Assembly: GCA_044226685.1 (NCBI GenBank)
Contig: JBGAGP010000051.1
Location: 1-29,135 of the forward strand
DNA: 29,135 nt
Direction: 5' to 3'
Source: Dongia_A sp044226685
GTDB taxonomy: Bacteria; Pseudomonadota; Alphaproteobacteria; Dongiales; Dongiaceae
Below the pieces are notes generated by a model, which ran no database searches, was not told the origin of the DNA, and saw only the letters and a program-made list of their open reading frames with translations. Both the position numbers and the translations under genes were made by a program. Positions 15,699-24,795 of this stretch are shown here, in pieces (positions within the stretch are counted from its first letter, which is position 1; each line of letters begins with the position of its first letter).

Positions 15699-17288
15699 AT
15701 CGGGCGACATGGCGCCAGACCAGGCCGAGGCCAGGTCGGCGGCGCCCAGGCGTGTGCCGTCGGCCACGGCCTGCACCGCGCTCACATTGGCGAATTGCGC
15801 CGGATAGGGCGCCAGATCGGTGAATTCGGCGGTCATCTGCGCAGCGATGCCGCGCAGGGTCGCATCGCCCAGGCGGCGGTCGACCAGCGCCAGGCCGGGG
15901 CCGCTCACATCGATGCGCGGCACATGGAAGGCGCCGTCGAGGTCCATGCCGAAATCGATCAGGAAGGACAGCACCTGCGCCACCGCCGGCATGATCTTGC
16001 GCCCGCCGGAAGCGCCGATGCCGACTGCGCCGAAACGGCCGGACAGCGCCACGCTCGGGCACATGTTGCTCAACGGGCGCGCGCCGGGGCGCATGGAATT
16101 GGGCTTGCCCGGCACGGGGTCGAACCACATGACGCCGTTGTTCATCATGATGCCGGTCGACGGCGACATGACGAAGGAGCCGAAGCGCGACAGCAGGGTC
16201 TGGGTCCAGGCGACGATGTTGCCGTCCTTGTCGACGACGCAGAAATGGCTGGTGCAGGTCTCCCGCGGTTCCTTCGTCACCGCACCCATGTTGGCGAGGC
16301 GGTCGCGATAGGCCTGGTCGAGGCCGGTGGCATAGGCGCGGTAGTGCTCGGGGCCGGGCGCGCCGCCGGGCGCAGAACCGAAGGCCGCCTGCCAGCCGGT
16401 CAGCACCTTGGCCAGCGTCGGCCCGGCGGTGAGGCCGGCGGGCGCGAAGACCCTGGCGTCGCGATAGGCGATCTCGACCGGATCGATGAAGCGGGCCTGG
16501 TACTGCGCGAGGTCGGCCTGGGTCAGGCGGCAGCCCAGCGCGTTCAGGTCGCGGGCCAGCGCCTGGCCGATGCCGCCGGCATAGAACTTGTCCGGCCCCT
16601 CGGTGGCGAGCTGCTTCAAGGTCTCGGCCAGCCGGCCGAGCTTGAGGAACACCGGCTGGCCCTCCTCGAAGGGCTGCGGCACCTGGCCATTCGGCAGATA
16701 GGTGGCGCGCGCGGTGTCGAAGCGGGCGAGGCCCTTGGCCTCGACCAGCAGCGACAGGGCGCCGTACCAGTCCAGGCGGAGGCCGCGCTCGGCCAGCGCG
16801 ATCGCCGGCTTGGCGAGATCGCCCCAGGGCAGGCGGCCATAGGTCTTGTGCGCCAGGCCGAGGCCGGCGACCAGGCCGGGCACGGCGATGGAATACGGGC
16901 CGAGGATGTTGCGGTCCTCGAGCACGCCGGGCCAGCCGAAGAAGCCCTCGCTGGTCGGCTTGCCGGTCAGCGGATAATCGGCGGGGTCGAGCGCCGCCGG
17001 GGCGATCATGCCGTAATCGAGGCAGCGGATTTCCTGCCGCTTGGCGTCCCACAGGGTGGCGAAGCCGCCGCCGCCCAGCCCGCTCATCCAGGGCTCCACG
17101 GCGCCCAGCGCCAGGCTGGTCGCCACCGCGGCATCGACCGCATGGCCGCCCGCCGCGAGGATTCGGGCGCCCGCCGCCGCCGCGTCGCGCGATTGCGCCG
17201 CCACCACCCCGTCGCGGCTGGCCAAGGCCGGCTTGCGGTAGATGACGCTGCTGGGCACCGGCCCCGCGCCCGTGGTGATCGCCGCCAT
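15690..17288 (-). CDS. ggt: Gamma-glutamyltransferase family protein (Ntn hydrolase)
   Basis: This 532-residue member of the GGT family is normally autocleaved into large and small subunits and acts on glutathione or other gamma-glutamyl compounds. The N-terminal block (VVAAQSRDAAAAGARILAAGG, then AVDAAVATSLALG and GLGGGGFATLW) is typical. The nucleophile is T346 in CTSHFCVVDKDGN, giving a 345-residue large and 187-residue small subunit. The usual TTH is TSH here. Downstream, MNNGVMWFDP and GARPLSNMCP match the small-subunit substrate region. No signal peptide is visible, whereas many GGTs are periplasmic, so it may act in the cytosol. The start at 17288 follows AGGGGGCGGGA. It is divergent from the cyclase gene and leads a two-gene unit with the exported protein. 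Confidence 0.9.
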   Translation of the reverse strand: MAAITTGAGPVPSSVIYRKPALASRDGVVAAQSRDAAAAGARILAAGGHAVDAAVATSLALGAVEPWMSGLGGGGFATLWDAKRQEIRCLDYGMIAPAALDPADYPLTGKPTSEGFFGWPGVLEDRNILGPYSIAVPGLVAGLGLAHKTYGRLPWGDLAKPAIALAERGLRLDWYGALSLLVEAKGLARFDTARATYLPNGQVPQPFEEGQPVFLKLGRLAETLKQLATEGPDKFYAGGIGQALARDLNALGCRLTQADLAQYQARFIDPVEIAYRDARVFAPAGLTAGPTLAKVLTGWQAAFGSAPGGAPGPEHYRAYATGLDQAYRDRLANMGAVTKEPRETCTSHFCVVDKDGNIVAWTQTLLSRFGSFVMSPSTGIMMNNGVMWFDPVPGKPNSMRPGARPLSNMCPSVALSGRFGAVGIGASGGRKIMPAVAQVLSFLIDFGMDLDGAFHVPRIDVSGPGLALVDRRLGDATLRGIAAQMTAEFTDLAPYPAQFANVSAVQAVADGTRLGAADLASAWSGAMSPDQL

Positions 17289-17357
17289 CTGTGATCCCGC
17301 CCCCTGTTTCCGCGCCGAGTCGGGATGCTAGTCTGCCGGCCTCATCAGGGGAAGCGG

Positions 17358-19637
17358 ATGAAGCGCGGTTGGGATCTGGTGCTGGGCGCGGCTATCCTGG
17401 CGGGCGCCCTGGCGCTGCGCTGGGCCGATCCCCTGCCGTTGCAGCAGCTGCGCTATCTCACCTTCGACACCTACCAGCGGCTGCAGCCGCGGACCTATGA
17501 TCCGGCGAGCCCGGTCAGGATCGCCGCGATCGACGAGCGGGCGCTGGACGAGTTCGGCCAATGGCCGTGGTCGCGCGCCACCCTGGCCCGGATCGCCGAC
17601 CGCCTGACCGAGCTGGGCGCCGCCGCCATCGCCTTCGACGTGCTGTTCGCCGAGCCGGACCGCACTGCGCCCACGGCGCTCGCCGCCAACCTGCCGGCCG
17701 ATCCGCGCTACGACGCGGCGCGGGCCCAGCTGGCCGCGCTGCCGGACCCGGACCAGGAATTCGCCGCCGCGCTCAAGCGGTCGCCCTCGGTCATCGCCTT
17801 CGCCTATTCCGATGATTTCGCCCTCGCCGCCGGGCCGAAGCTCGCCTTCCCGTACAGCGTCGCCATACTGGGTGTCGCGGGCGACCGCGAACAGATGGTT
17901 GCCCTGGTGGCGTCCCAGGTGCCCAGCGCGCCGGAGGCGATCCTGCCGCTGCCGCTGTTCATCGATGCGACGCATGGCATGGGCGAGGTGCATGCCGGAG
18001 ATCCGGACCCCGATGGCGTGGTTCGCCGCGTCCCGATGGTCGTCGCCATCGGCGGCGAGCTCTACACGACCCTGGCCGGCGACGCGTTGCGCGTCGGCAT
18101 CGGCGGCCAGACGGCGCAGGTCAAGCTGACGCGGGACGGCGACATCGACAAGATGCGCATCGGCGAGGCGATCATCCCCGTCGATGGGCGCGGCCAGCTG
18201 CTGCTCTACGACACCGGCCCGAAAGCGGAACGCTACATCTCCGCCGCCGAGATATTCGAGGACGGCTTCGATCCGGCGCGGGTCGCCGGGCGCATCGTCC
18301 TGCTCGGCGCCACGGTGGAAGGGCTGAAGGACATCCGCGCCACGCCGCTTGCCCCGGTGATGCCGGGGGTCGAGATCCACGCGCAGATCCTGGAGCAGAT
18401 CCTGGGCAACCAGTTCCTGAAGCGGTCCTACGACGCCGACGACATCGAAAAGATCTTCCTGGTCGTCTTCGGCCTGGTGCTGCTGGCCTTCCTCTATCGC
18501 CGCAGCGCGATCGGCGGCGCCGTCGTGCTGGCGGCCGCCATCGCCGCCGCCATCGCCGTGTCGTGGTGGCAGTTCAGCCGCAGCGGCATGTTGTTCGACC
18601 CGATCTATCCCAGCCTCGCCGCCATCATCATGTTCGGTTGCGGCACGCTGGTGAATTATCTGCGCACGGAAAGCGAGAAGCGCTATGTGCGCTCGGCGAT
18701 GGCGCGCTACCTGTCGCCGGTGCTGGCCGACCGGGTCAGCCAGCATCCGGAGCAGCTGAAGCTGGGCGGCGAGCTGCGCGAGCTGACCCTGATGTTCAGC
18801 GACATCCGTGGCTTCACCAAGCTCTCGGAATCGCTCGACCCGCAGGCGCTCACCGGCCTGATCAATTCTTTCCTGACGCCGATGACCCAGATCATCCAGG
18901 ATCACGAGGGCTTCATCGACAAATACATCGGCGACTGCATCATGGCGTTCTGGAACGCGCCGATCGACGTGGCCAGCCACAGCCGGAAGGCGATCCTGGC
19001 CGCCTATGCGATGCGGCGCGAGTTGCGGCGCATCAACCGGACCTTCGCCGCCGAGGCCGCGAAGGAGGATCGCCCGGCCGTGGAGCTGAAGACCGGCGTC
19101 GGATTGAATTCCGGCATCTGCTGCGTCGGCAACATGGGTTCGGAGCAGCGGCTGGAATATTCCGTGCTGGGCGACGCGGTGAACATCGCCTCGCGGCTGG
19201 AGGCGCTGTCGCCGGCCTATCACGTCGATCTCGTCATCGGCGAGGAGACGGCGAGCGGCGCGCCCAGCCTGGCCTTGCTCGAGCTCGACCAGGTGCGGGT
19301 GAAGGGCAAGCTGCTGCCGATCCGCATCTTCACCGGGCTGGGCGACGAGGATTTCGCCAGCCGGCCGGAATTCCAGCGCCTGGCGGCGGCCCAGGAAAGG
19401 ATGCTGGACAGCTACCGCGACCAGGATTGGGACGGGGCGGAGGCCGCCCTGGCCGAATGCCGCGCCGCCGCCGCCGCCCTGCCCGCCGACGCCGCGGGCG
19501 ACCTGCCTGGGGCGCTGCCCGATGACCGGCTCGCGGCCTTCTACGACCTTTATGCCGCCCGCATCGCCGCCTACCGCGCCAGCCCGCCGCCCCAGGACTG
19601 GGACGGCGTCTTTGAAGCCAAGAGCAAGGCAGGGTAG
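17358..19637 (+). CDS. CHASE2-domain class III adenylate cyclase
   Basis: This 759-residue membrane cyclase is predicted to convert ATP to cAMP in response to a periplasmic signal. Order: one N-terminal membrane helix (about 5-22), a CHASE2 sensor (about 40-350, with AIDERALDEFGQWPWSR and AFDVLFAEPDR), membrane helices at about 370-435, then the catalytic domain. Catalytic residues are visible: metal aspartates D482 (FSDIRGFT) and D526 (YIGD), base-recognising K522, and N609 and R613 in LGDAVNIASRLE. S602 sits where mammalian enzymes have the purine-binding aspartate, the class IIIb pattern. The start at 17358 is chosen for AGGGGAAG at 17347-17354; an extension to 17325 adds no membrane or CHASE2 sequence. 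It ends 9 bases before a cyclic-nucleotide-binding antiporter, its likely target. Specificity for ATP is inference. Confidence 0.93.
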   Translation: MKRGWDLVLGAAILAGALALRWADPLPLQQLRYLTFDTYQRLQPRTYDPASPVRIAAIDERALDEFGQWPWSRATLARIADRLTELGAAAIAFDVLFAEPDRTAPTALAANLPADPRYDAARAQLAALPDPDQEFAAALKRSPSVIAFAYSDDFALAAGPKLAFPYSVAILGVAGDREQMVALVASQVPSAPEAILPLPLFIDATHGMGEVHAGDPDPDGVVRRVPMVVAIGGELYTTLAGDALRVGIGGQTAQVKLTRDGDIDKMRIGEAIIPVDGRGQLLLYDTGPKAERYISAAEIFEDGFDPARVAGRIVLLGATVEGLKDIRATPLAPVMPGVEIHAQILEQILGNQFLKRSYDADDIEKIFLVVFGLVLLAFLYRRSAIGGAVVLAAAIAAAIAVSWWQFSRSGMLFDPIYPSLAAIIMFGCGTLVNYLRTESEKRYVRSAMARYLSPVLADRVSQHPEQLKLGGELRELTLMFSDIRGFTKLSESLDPQALTGLINSFLTPMTQIIQDHEGFIDKYIGDCIMAFWNAPIDVASHSRKAILAAYAMRRELRRINRTFAAEAAKEDRPAVELKTGVGLNSGICCVGNMGSEQRLEYSVLGDAVNIASRLEALSPAYHVDLVIGEETASGAPSLALLELDQVRVKGKLLPIRIFTGLGDEDFASRPEFQRLAAAQERMLDSYRDQDWDGAEAALAECRAAAAALPADAAGDLPGALPDDRLAAFYDLYAARIAAYRASPPPQDWDGVFEAKSKAG

Positions 19638-19646
19638 AAGAGCGGC

Positions 19647-22169
19647 ATGCACAATATCGGCCTGATCGTTTTCGGCATCACCGGGCTGCTGGCGCTGACC
19701 TCGCTGCTGCCGGGCCTGGCGCTGCGGCTGAAGCTGCCCTATTCGGTGCTGCTGGCGCTGGCCGGCAGCGCGCTCGGCCTGCTGGTCGGGTGGCGCGGCC
19801 AGATGCCGGAAGGCGCGATGGCGACCGACTTCCTCTCCGCGCTCGGGGATTTCCACATTTCCTCGGAAGCCTTCCTGGTGCTGTTCCTGCCGACCCTGCT
19901 GTTCGAAGCCGCCCTCGCCGTCGACGTGCGGCGCATGATGAACGACATCGCGCCGATCCTGGTCATGGCGGTCGTCGCCGTCGTCGTCTGCATGCTGGTG
20001 GTCGGCTTCACGCTCTCCAGCCTGTCGAGCTTCGGGCTGATCGCCTGTCTGCTGCTCGGCTCCATCGTCGCCACCACCGACCCGGCGGCGGTGATCGGCA
20101 TCTTCAAGGAGATCGGCGCGCCGAAGCGCCTCACCATGCTGGTGGAAGGCGAGAGCCTGTTGAACGACGCCGCCGCCATCGCCCTGTTTTCCATGCTGAC
20201 CGGCATGCTGATGGGCGGGCAGCAGGCGGCCTGGGGCGGCGTGGCGGCGGATTTCGCCGTCAAGTTCGCCGGTGGCGGCCTTGTCGGCGGCGCCATGGGG
20301 CTTGGCGTCTGCTACCTGTTCCCGCTGCTGCAGCGCTTCACCACGGCGGAGATCACGCTCTCGGTGGCGCTCGCCTATCTCAGCTTCTTCGTCGGCGAGC
20401 ATTATTTCCACGTCTCCGGCGTGGTCGCCTGCGTGACGGCGGGCCTGGTGGTCGGCTCGCTCGGCCGCACCCGCATGTCGCCGCAGACCCATGAGCGGAT
20501 GGAAGGCGCCTGGGGCCAGCTCGGCTTCTGGGCCAATTCGCTCATCTTCCTGCTGGCCGCCATGCTGGTGCCGGAGATCATGCGCCACACCAACTTGGTC
20601 GAGCTCGGCCTGATCGTGGCGCTCTACGTCTCCGCCCTGGCGGCGCGCCTCGTCGTGGTCGGCGGGCTGCTGCCGCTGCTGACCGCGGTGGGCGTCGCCC
20701 AGCATGTCGACAACCGCATGAAGCTGGTGGTGATGTGGGGCGGCATGCGCGGCGCCATCTCGCTCGCTTTGGCCCTGGCGGTGGTCGAGAACCCCAACGC
20801 GCCGGATGCCATCCGCGACTTCATCGCCACCAGCGTCACCGGCTTCGTGCTGATGACGCTGTTCATCAACGGCACCACGCTGCGGCTGGTGATCCACTGG
20901 CTGAAGCTCGACCGGCTCTCGGTGCTGGATCGCGGCCTGCGCGACCGCGCCTTGTCCCTGGCGGTGGAGGAGATCGATGCCGAGGTGCGCGCCATCGGCC
21001 GCCGCGAGGGGCTGGAGGCCGGCGCCATCGAGGCGGTGACCACGCGCTACGCGCCGCAGATGAAAGAATTCAGCAAGCTGCGCGAACGCCAGGGCGACCT
21101 GATGCTGGACGAGCTGCTCTGCGTCGGCCTCGCCATCCTCAGCGCGCAGGAAGAGGTCCGCTACTTCGAGAACTTCAAGACCGGCATCATGCCGCGGCGC
21201 GTGGCGGCGACGCTGCTGACCGATACCGGCCGGCTGCGCGAGGCCTCGCTCGACGACGGGCGCCGCGGCTACCAACACGCGGCGCAGATGACACTGCGGC
21301 ACGACTGGCGCATGCGGCTCGGCATCTGGCTCAATCATCGGATCGGCTTCGACCGGCTGCTGGCCGCGGCGCTGGCCGAGCGCTTCGAGACCCTGCTCAA
21401 CCGCCGCCTGGTGATCGCCGAGCTGCTCGAATTCTGCCGCGACCGCCTGACCGAGCTGCTGGGCGAAGAGACGGCGATCGAGATCCGCGGCCTGGTGCTG
21501 GAGCGCAGCCGGGCGATCGACGAGGCGCTCTCGGCCCTGCGCCTGCAATATCCCGATTTCGCCCGCGAGCTGCAGAGCCGCTATCTCGGCCGCATCGCCC
21601 GGCAGATGGAGACCGAGCGCTACGACGAATGGAAGGAACGCGCCATCGTCGGCGGCGAGGTGGCCGATGCCTTGAGCCGCGACCGCGACCGGCGCTGGGC
21701 CGATCTCGACCGCCAGGGCACGCTCGACGTCGAGCTTTCGGCCACGGAGCTGGTCGATCGGGTGCCGCTCTTCGCCAAGCTGCCGCCGGAGAAGCGCGCC
21801 GCCATCGCCAAGCTGCTGAAGCCGCGCATGAGCTTGCCCGGAGACCCGATCGTCGAACGCGGCCAGCGCGGCGACGCCATGTTCTTCATCGCCTCGGGCG
21901 CCGCGGTGGTGGAGATCCCGGGCAAGCCGGTGGAGCTCGGCAGCGGCGAGTTCTTCGGCGAGATGGCCCTGCTCACCGGCCAGCCGCGCAACGCCGACGT
22001 GGTGTCGCTGGGCTATTGCCGGCTGCTGGAGCTGGGCTCGGAGGATTTCGAGAACCTGCTGGCGGATGACCCCGAGCTGAGGCACGCCATCGAGGCGGTG
22101 GCGGCGGGGCGCAAGCGCAAGGCGCCGCGGAGCGAACGCGCACCCGGACCAAGCGGCGCCGGAAGCTGA
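19647..22169 (+). CDS. CPA1-type Na+/H+ antiporter with C-terminal cyclic-nucleotide-binding domain
   Basis: This 840-residue inner-membrane protein exchanges Na+ (or K+) for H+. Residues about 1-430 hold some twelve membrane helices with CPA1 landmarks: LFLPTLLFEAAL, the ion-binding N173-D174 in ESLLNDAAAIALF, GEHYFHVSGVVACVTAG and GGMRGAISLALAL. A helical cytoplasmic linker spans about 430-690. A cNMP-binding domain follows (about 690-825), with a phosphate-binding cassette FGEMALLTGQPRNADV; its G771, E772 and R781 are the ribose- and phosphate-contacting residues, all present. The layout (antiporter, linker, CNBD) resembles plant SOS1 and animal SLC9C proteins. The gene sits directly behind a cyclase, so cAMP gating is the natural reading. 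GAAGAGCGG precedes the start. Ion specificity is not determined by sequence. Confidence 0.93.
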   Translation: MHNIGLIVFGITGLLALTSLLPGLALRLKLPYSVLLALAGSALGLLVGWRGQMPEGAMATDFLSALGDFHISSEAFLVLFLPTLLFEAALAVDVRRMMNDIAPILVMAVVAVVVCMLVVGFTLSSLSSFGLIACLLLGSIVATTDPAAVIGIFKEIGAPKRLTMLVEGESLLNDAAAIALFSMLTGMLMGGQQAAWGGVAADFAVKFAGGGLVGGAMGLGVCYLFPLLQRFTTAEITLSVALAYLSFFVGEHYFHVSGVVACVTAGLVVGSLGRTRMSPQTHERMEGAWGQLGFWANSLIFLLAAMLVPEIMRHTNLVELGLIVALYVSALAARLVVVGGLLPLLTAVGVAQHVDNRMKLVVMWGGMRGAISLALALAVVENPNAPDAIRDFIATSVTGFVLMTLFINGTTLRLVIHWLKLDRLSVLDRGLRDRALSLAVEEIDAEVRAIGRREGLEAGAIEAVTTRYAPQMKEFSKLRERQGDLMLDELLCVGLAILSAQEEVRYFENFKTGIMPRRVAATLLTDTGRLREASLDDGRRGYQHAAQMTLRHDWRMRLGIWLNHRIGFDRLLAAALAERFETLLNRRLVIAELLEFCRDRLTELLGEETAIEIRGLVLERSRAIDEALSALRLQYPDFARELQSRYLGRIARQMETERYDEWKERAIVGGEVADALSRDRDRRWADLDRQGTLDVELSATELVDRVPLFAKLPPEKRAAIAKLLKPRMSLPGDPIVERGQRGDAMFFIASGAAVVEIPGKPVELGSGEFFGEMALLTGQPRNADVVSLGYCRLLELGSEDFENLLADDPELRHAIEAVAAGRKRKAPRSERAPGPSGAGS

Positions 22170-22175
22170 GCCGAC

Positions 22176-23087
22176 ATGGAAAAGACGCTCCGCGGCATCC
22201 TGTTCCTGCTGGGATCGGGACTGGTCTTCACCTTCCTCGATTCGCTGGCCAAGCAGACCGCGCTGACCCTGCCGGTGCTGCAGGTGGCCTGGGGCCGCTA
22301 CGTCTTCCATTTCCTGTTCCTGCCGTTCTATGGCGAGCGGCCCTTCGACCGGGCCAGCTGGTCGATTGCCGGCTGGCGGCGCATCTTCGCCACCCGGCAT
22401 CCCTGGCTGCAGATCATCCGGTCGCTGCTGCTGCTCGGCGCCACCCTGTTCTTCTTCGCCGCCGTGCATTTCGCGCCGCTGGCCGATGCGACCGCAGTCG
22501 CGTTCCTGGAACCGCTGCTGATCACCGCGCTCGCCCACATCTTCCTCAAGGAGCGGGTGGGGCCGCGGCGCTGGGCGGCGGTGATCGTCGGGCTGGTCGG
22601 CGTGCTGGTGGTCATCCGCCCCGGCATCGGCACGGTGCATTGGGGGGTCCTGCCGGCCCTCGGCTCGGCCGCCTGCGGCTCGGTCTATTCGACGCTGACC
22701 CGCGTCGTCTCGCGCGATGATTCCGCCTCCACCTCGCTCGCCTATGCCGGCATCGCCGGCGTCATCGGCCTCAGCCTGGTCATGCCCTTCGTCTGGCAGC
22801 CGGTCGACGGCCTCACCTGGATCATGTTCTTCGGCCTCGGCATCTCCGGCGGGCTCGGGCATTTCCTGATGATCAAGGCCTTCGGCGCGGCGCCGGGCGG
22901 CACCCTGGCGCCGTTCATCTACGTGCAGATCCTGTGGATCGTCATCGCCGGCTGGTTCTGGTTCGGCGACTGGCCGGTGCCCTCGACCTGGATCGGCATC
23001 GCGCTCATCGTCGGGTCGGGCCTCTACGCGCTCCACCGCGAACGCGTGCGGGCGCGTGAACGCTCACGGATTTCGCAGCAATCCTAA
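22176..23087 (+). CDS. EamA/DMT-superfamily transporter
   Basis: This 303-residue drug/metabolite transporter has about ten hydrophobic helices in two repeated EamA halves (about 8-140 and 155-290). Typical features are the GxxF...SLAKQT start of helix 1, the VAFLEPLLITALAHIFLKERV end of the first half and the APGGTLAPFIYVQILWIVIAGWFWFGDWP stretch (given here only as a pattern near 245-270) of the second. The C-terminus is arginine-rich and cytosolic. It follows the antiporter stop by 6 bases, so it is probably co-transcribed with the cyclase-antiporter pair. The substrate is unknown; many relatives export amino acids or metabolites. Whether it is functionally tied to cAMP signalling is open. 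Confidence 0.88.
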   Translation: MEKTLRGILFLLGSGLVFTFLDSLAKQTALTLPVLQVAWGRYVFHFLFLPFYGERPFDRASWSIAGWRRIFATRHPWLQIIRSLLLLGATLFFFAAVHFAPLADATAVAFLEPLLITALAHIFLKERVGPRRWAAVIVGLVGVLVVIRPGIGTVHWGVLPALGSAACGSVYSTLTRVVSRDDSASTSLAYAGIAGVIGLSLVMPFVWQPVDGLTWIMFFGLGISGGLGHFLMIKAFGAAPGGTLAPFIYVQILWIVIAGWFWFGDWPVPSTWIGIALIVGSGLYALHRERVRARERSRISQQS

Positions 23088-23202
23088 GGCTTTACCGGCC
23101 TGCGACCGCGCTGCGCTGGCACCCCTCGCGGCGGCCGCGCTATAAGCTGGGCCGAAGCGCGCCTCGCCCCCTGCCGGCGCGCCATTTCCGAGGGAGGACA
23201 CC

Positions 23203-24716
23203 ATGAATCTCGAACAGGCGCGCGCCCTGGACGCGAAGGCGTTGCACAAGGCCGCCGGCAAGCTGAAGCCGGAAACCCGCCACTTCATCGACGGCAAGTT
23301 CGTGCCGGCGAAGAAGGGCCGGACCTTCCAGACCATCAACCCGGCGACCGGCGACGTGATCGCCGAGGTAGCGCGCGGCGATGCCTCCGATGTCGACGCG
23401 GCGGTGAAGGCGGCGCGCAAGGCGTTCAAGTCGGGCGTGTGGTCGCGCATGGCGCCGCGCGACCGCATGGCGATCGTCTACAAGTTCGCCCGGCTGATCG
23501 AGGAGAACGCGCTGGAATTCGCGCTCCTCGACACCGTCGACATGGGCAAGCCGATCAGCGAGATGCTGAACATCGACATCCCCGGCGCGGTGATGACCTT
23601 CAATTATTTCGGCGAAACCATCGACAAGATCGAAGGCCAGGTGACGGCGACGGCGGCGACCGAGTTCCACTACATCCTGCGCCAGCCGCTCGGCGTGGTC
23701 GGCTGCATCGTGCCGTGGAACTACCCGCTGATGATGGCCTCGTGGAAGGTGGCGCCGGCGCTGGCCGCCGGAAATTCCGTCATCCTGAAGCCGGCCGAGC
23801 AATCGCCGCTCAGCGCCAATTTGATGGCGAAGCTGTTCATGGAAGCCGGCGGTCCGGCCGGCGTGTTCAACGTGGTGCACGGCCTCGGCGAAGAGGTCGG
23901 CAAGGCGCTGGCGCTGCACATGGACGTGGACAAGATCGGCTTCACCGGCTCCACCGAAGTGGGCAAGCTGATGATGGTCTATGCCGGCCAGTCGAACATG
24001 AAGCGCGTCACCACCGAGTGCGGCGGCAAGACCCCGCAGATCGTCACCGGCGACGTGCCCGATCTGGATACCGCCGTGCAATACGCGGTCAACGGCATCT
24101 ACGGCAACCAGGGCGAGGTGTGCAATGCCGGCTCGCGCCTGATCGTCGACGCCAAGATCCATGACGAGTTCGTGGCGAAGTTCATCGACAAAGCGAAGAA
24201 GAGCTTCAACCCGGGCGACCCGCTCGACCCCGCGACCACGATGGGCCCGCTGGTGACGCGCGAGCAGCAGAAGCGCGTGCTCTCCTATATCGACATCGGC
24301 AAGAAGGAAGGCGCCAAGGTCCAGCTCGGCGGCGGCGCGCCGAAGGGCATGGACAAGGGCTGCTATGTCGCGCCCACTCTCTTCACCGGCGTGAAGAACG
24401 ACATGCGCATCGCCAAGGAAGAGATCTTCGGCCCGGTGACCGGCGTCATCCCCTACAAGAAGCTGGACGACGCCATCGCCATCGCCAACGATTCGATCTA
24501 CGGCCTTGCCGCATCGATCTGGACCTCGGACTTCTCGGTCGCCCACAAGGCGGCGCGCGACATCGAGGCCGGCATCGTCTGGGTCAGTGCTTCGACCACG
24601 GCGACATGACCTCGATCTGGGGCGGCTTCAAGCAATCCGGCATGGGCCGCGACAAGTGCCTGGAGACGCTGACCACCGTCACCCAGACCAAGTCGGTGTG
24701 GATGCATCTGGGCTGA
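23203..24716 (+). pseudogene. Aldehyde dehydrogenase (PuuC-like), frameshifted near the 3' end
   Basis: This NAD(P)-dependent aldehyde dehydrogenase resembles gamma-glutamyl-gamma-aminobutyraldehyde dehydrogenase PuuC. Intact up to residue about 461: VPWNYPLMMASWK, GFTGSTEVGK, catalytic base in ECGGKTP, and nucleophile cysteine in NQGEVCNAGSRL. Near 24586-24588 one base is missing: the 5' frame ends at 24609 with unrelated residues SASTTAT, while the next frame carries the conserved ending CFDHGDMTSIWGGFKQSG, then MGRDK, up to TGA at 24714-24716. Restoring one base gives 504 residues, the family length. The loss removes the C-terminal oligomerisation and active-site-bridging part. Codon use is unchanged across the break, so the lesion is recent or a sequencing error. 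GGGAGG (23192-23197) supports the start. A strong terminator follows. Confidence 0.88.
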
Positions 24717-24740
24717 GACCGGAACACAGGCTAGAGTTGC

Positions 24741-24769
24741 AGGGCGGGAGGAAACTCCCGCCCTTTTTC
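24741..24769 (+). terminator. Intrinsic terminator after the aldehyde dehydrogenase
   Basis: Perfect 10-base arms AGGGCGGGAG (24741-24750) and CTCCCGCCCT (24755-24764) flank a GAAA tetraloop and are followed directly by TTTTC. This is a textbook rho-independent terminator, 24 bases after the dehydrogenase stop. An 11-base direct repeat TTTCTTGGGGG starts in the T-tail (24766-24776) and recurs at 24780-24790. Confidence 0.9.
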
Positions 24770-24795
24770 TTGGGGGTCGTTTCTTGGGGGGAGTC

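Noticed and set aside
15528..17294. A 588-codon plus-strand frame opposite ggt
   Set aside because: Low-complexity, R/A/G/H-rich translation with no motif; the minus strand encodes a full gamma-glutamyltransferase.
17328..23036. A 1902-codon open frame on the minus strand
   Set aside because: It lies opposite three well-supported plus-strand genes, is extremely rich in R, G, Q, A and H, and has no domain pattern. It is a by-product of high GC and third-position bias.
23088..23202. TATAAG near 23140 and a TGGCAC upstream as a promoter for the aldehyde dehydrogenase
   Set aside because: No matching second element at the right distance for sigma-70 or sigma-54.
23203..24609. The aldehyde dehydrogenase read as complete at the 24609 stop
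   Set aside because: The last residues are non-homologous, and the conserved C-terminal block lies in the next frame up to 24716.
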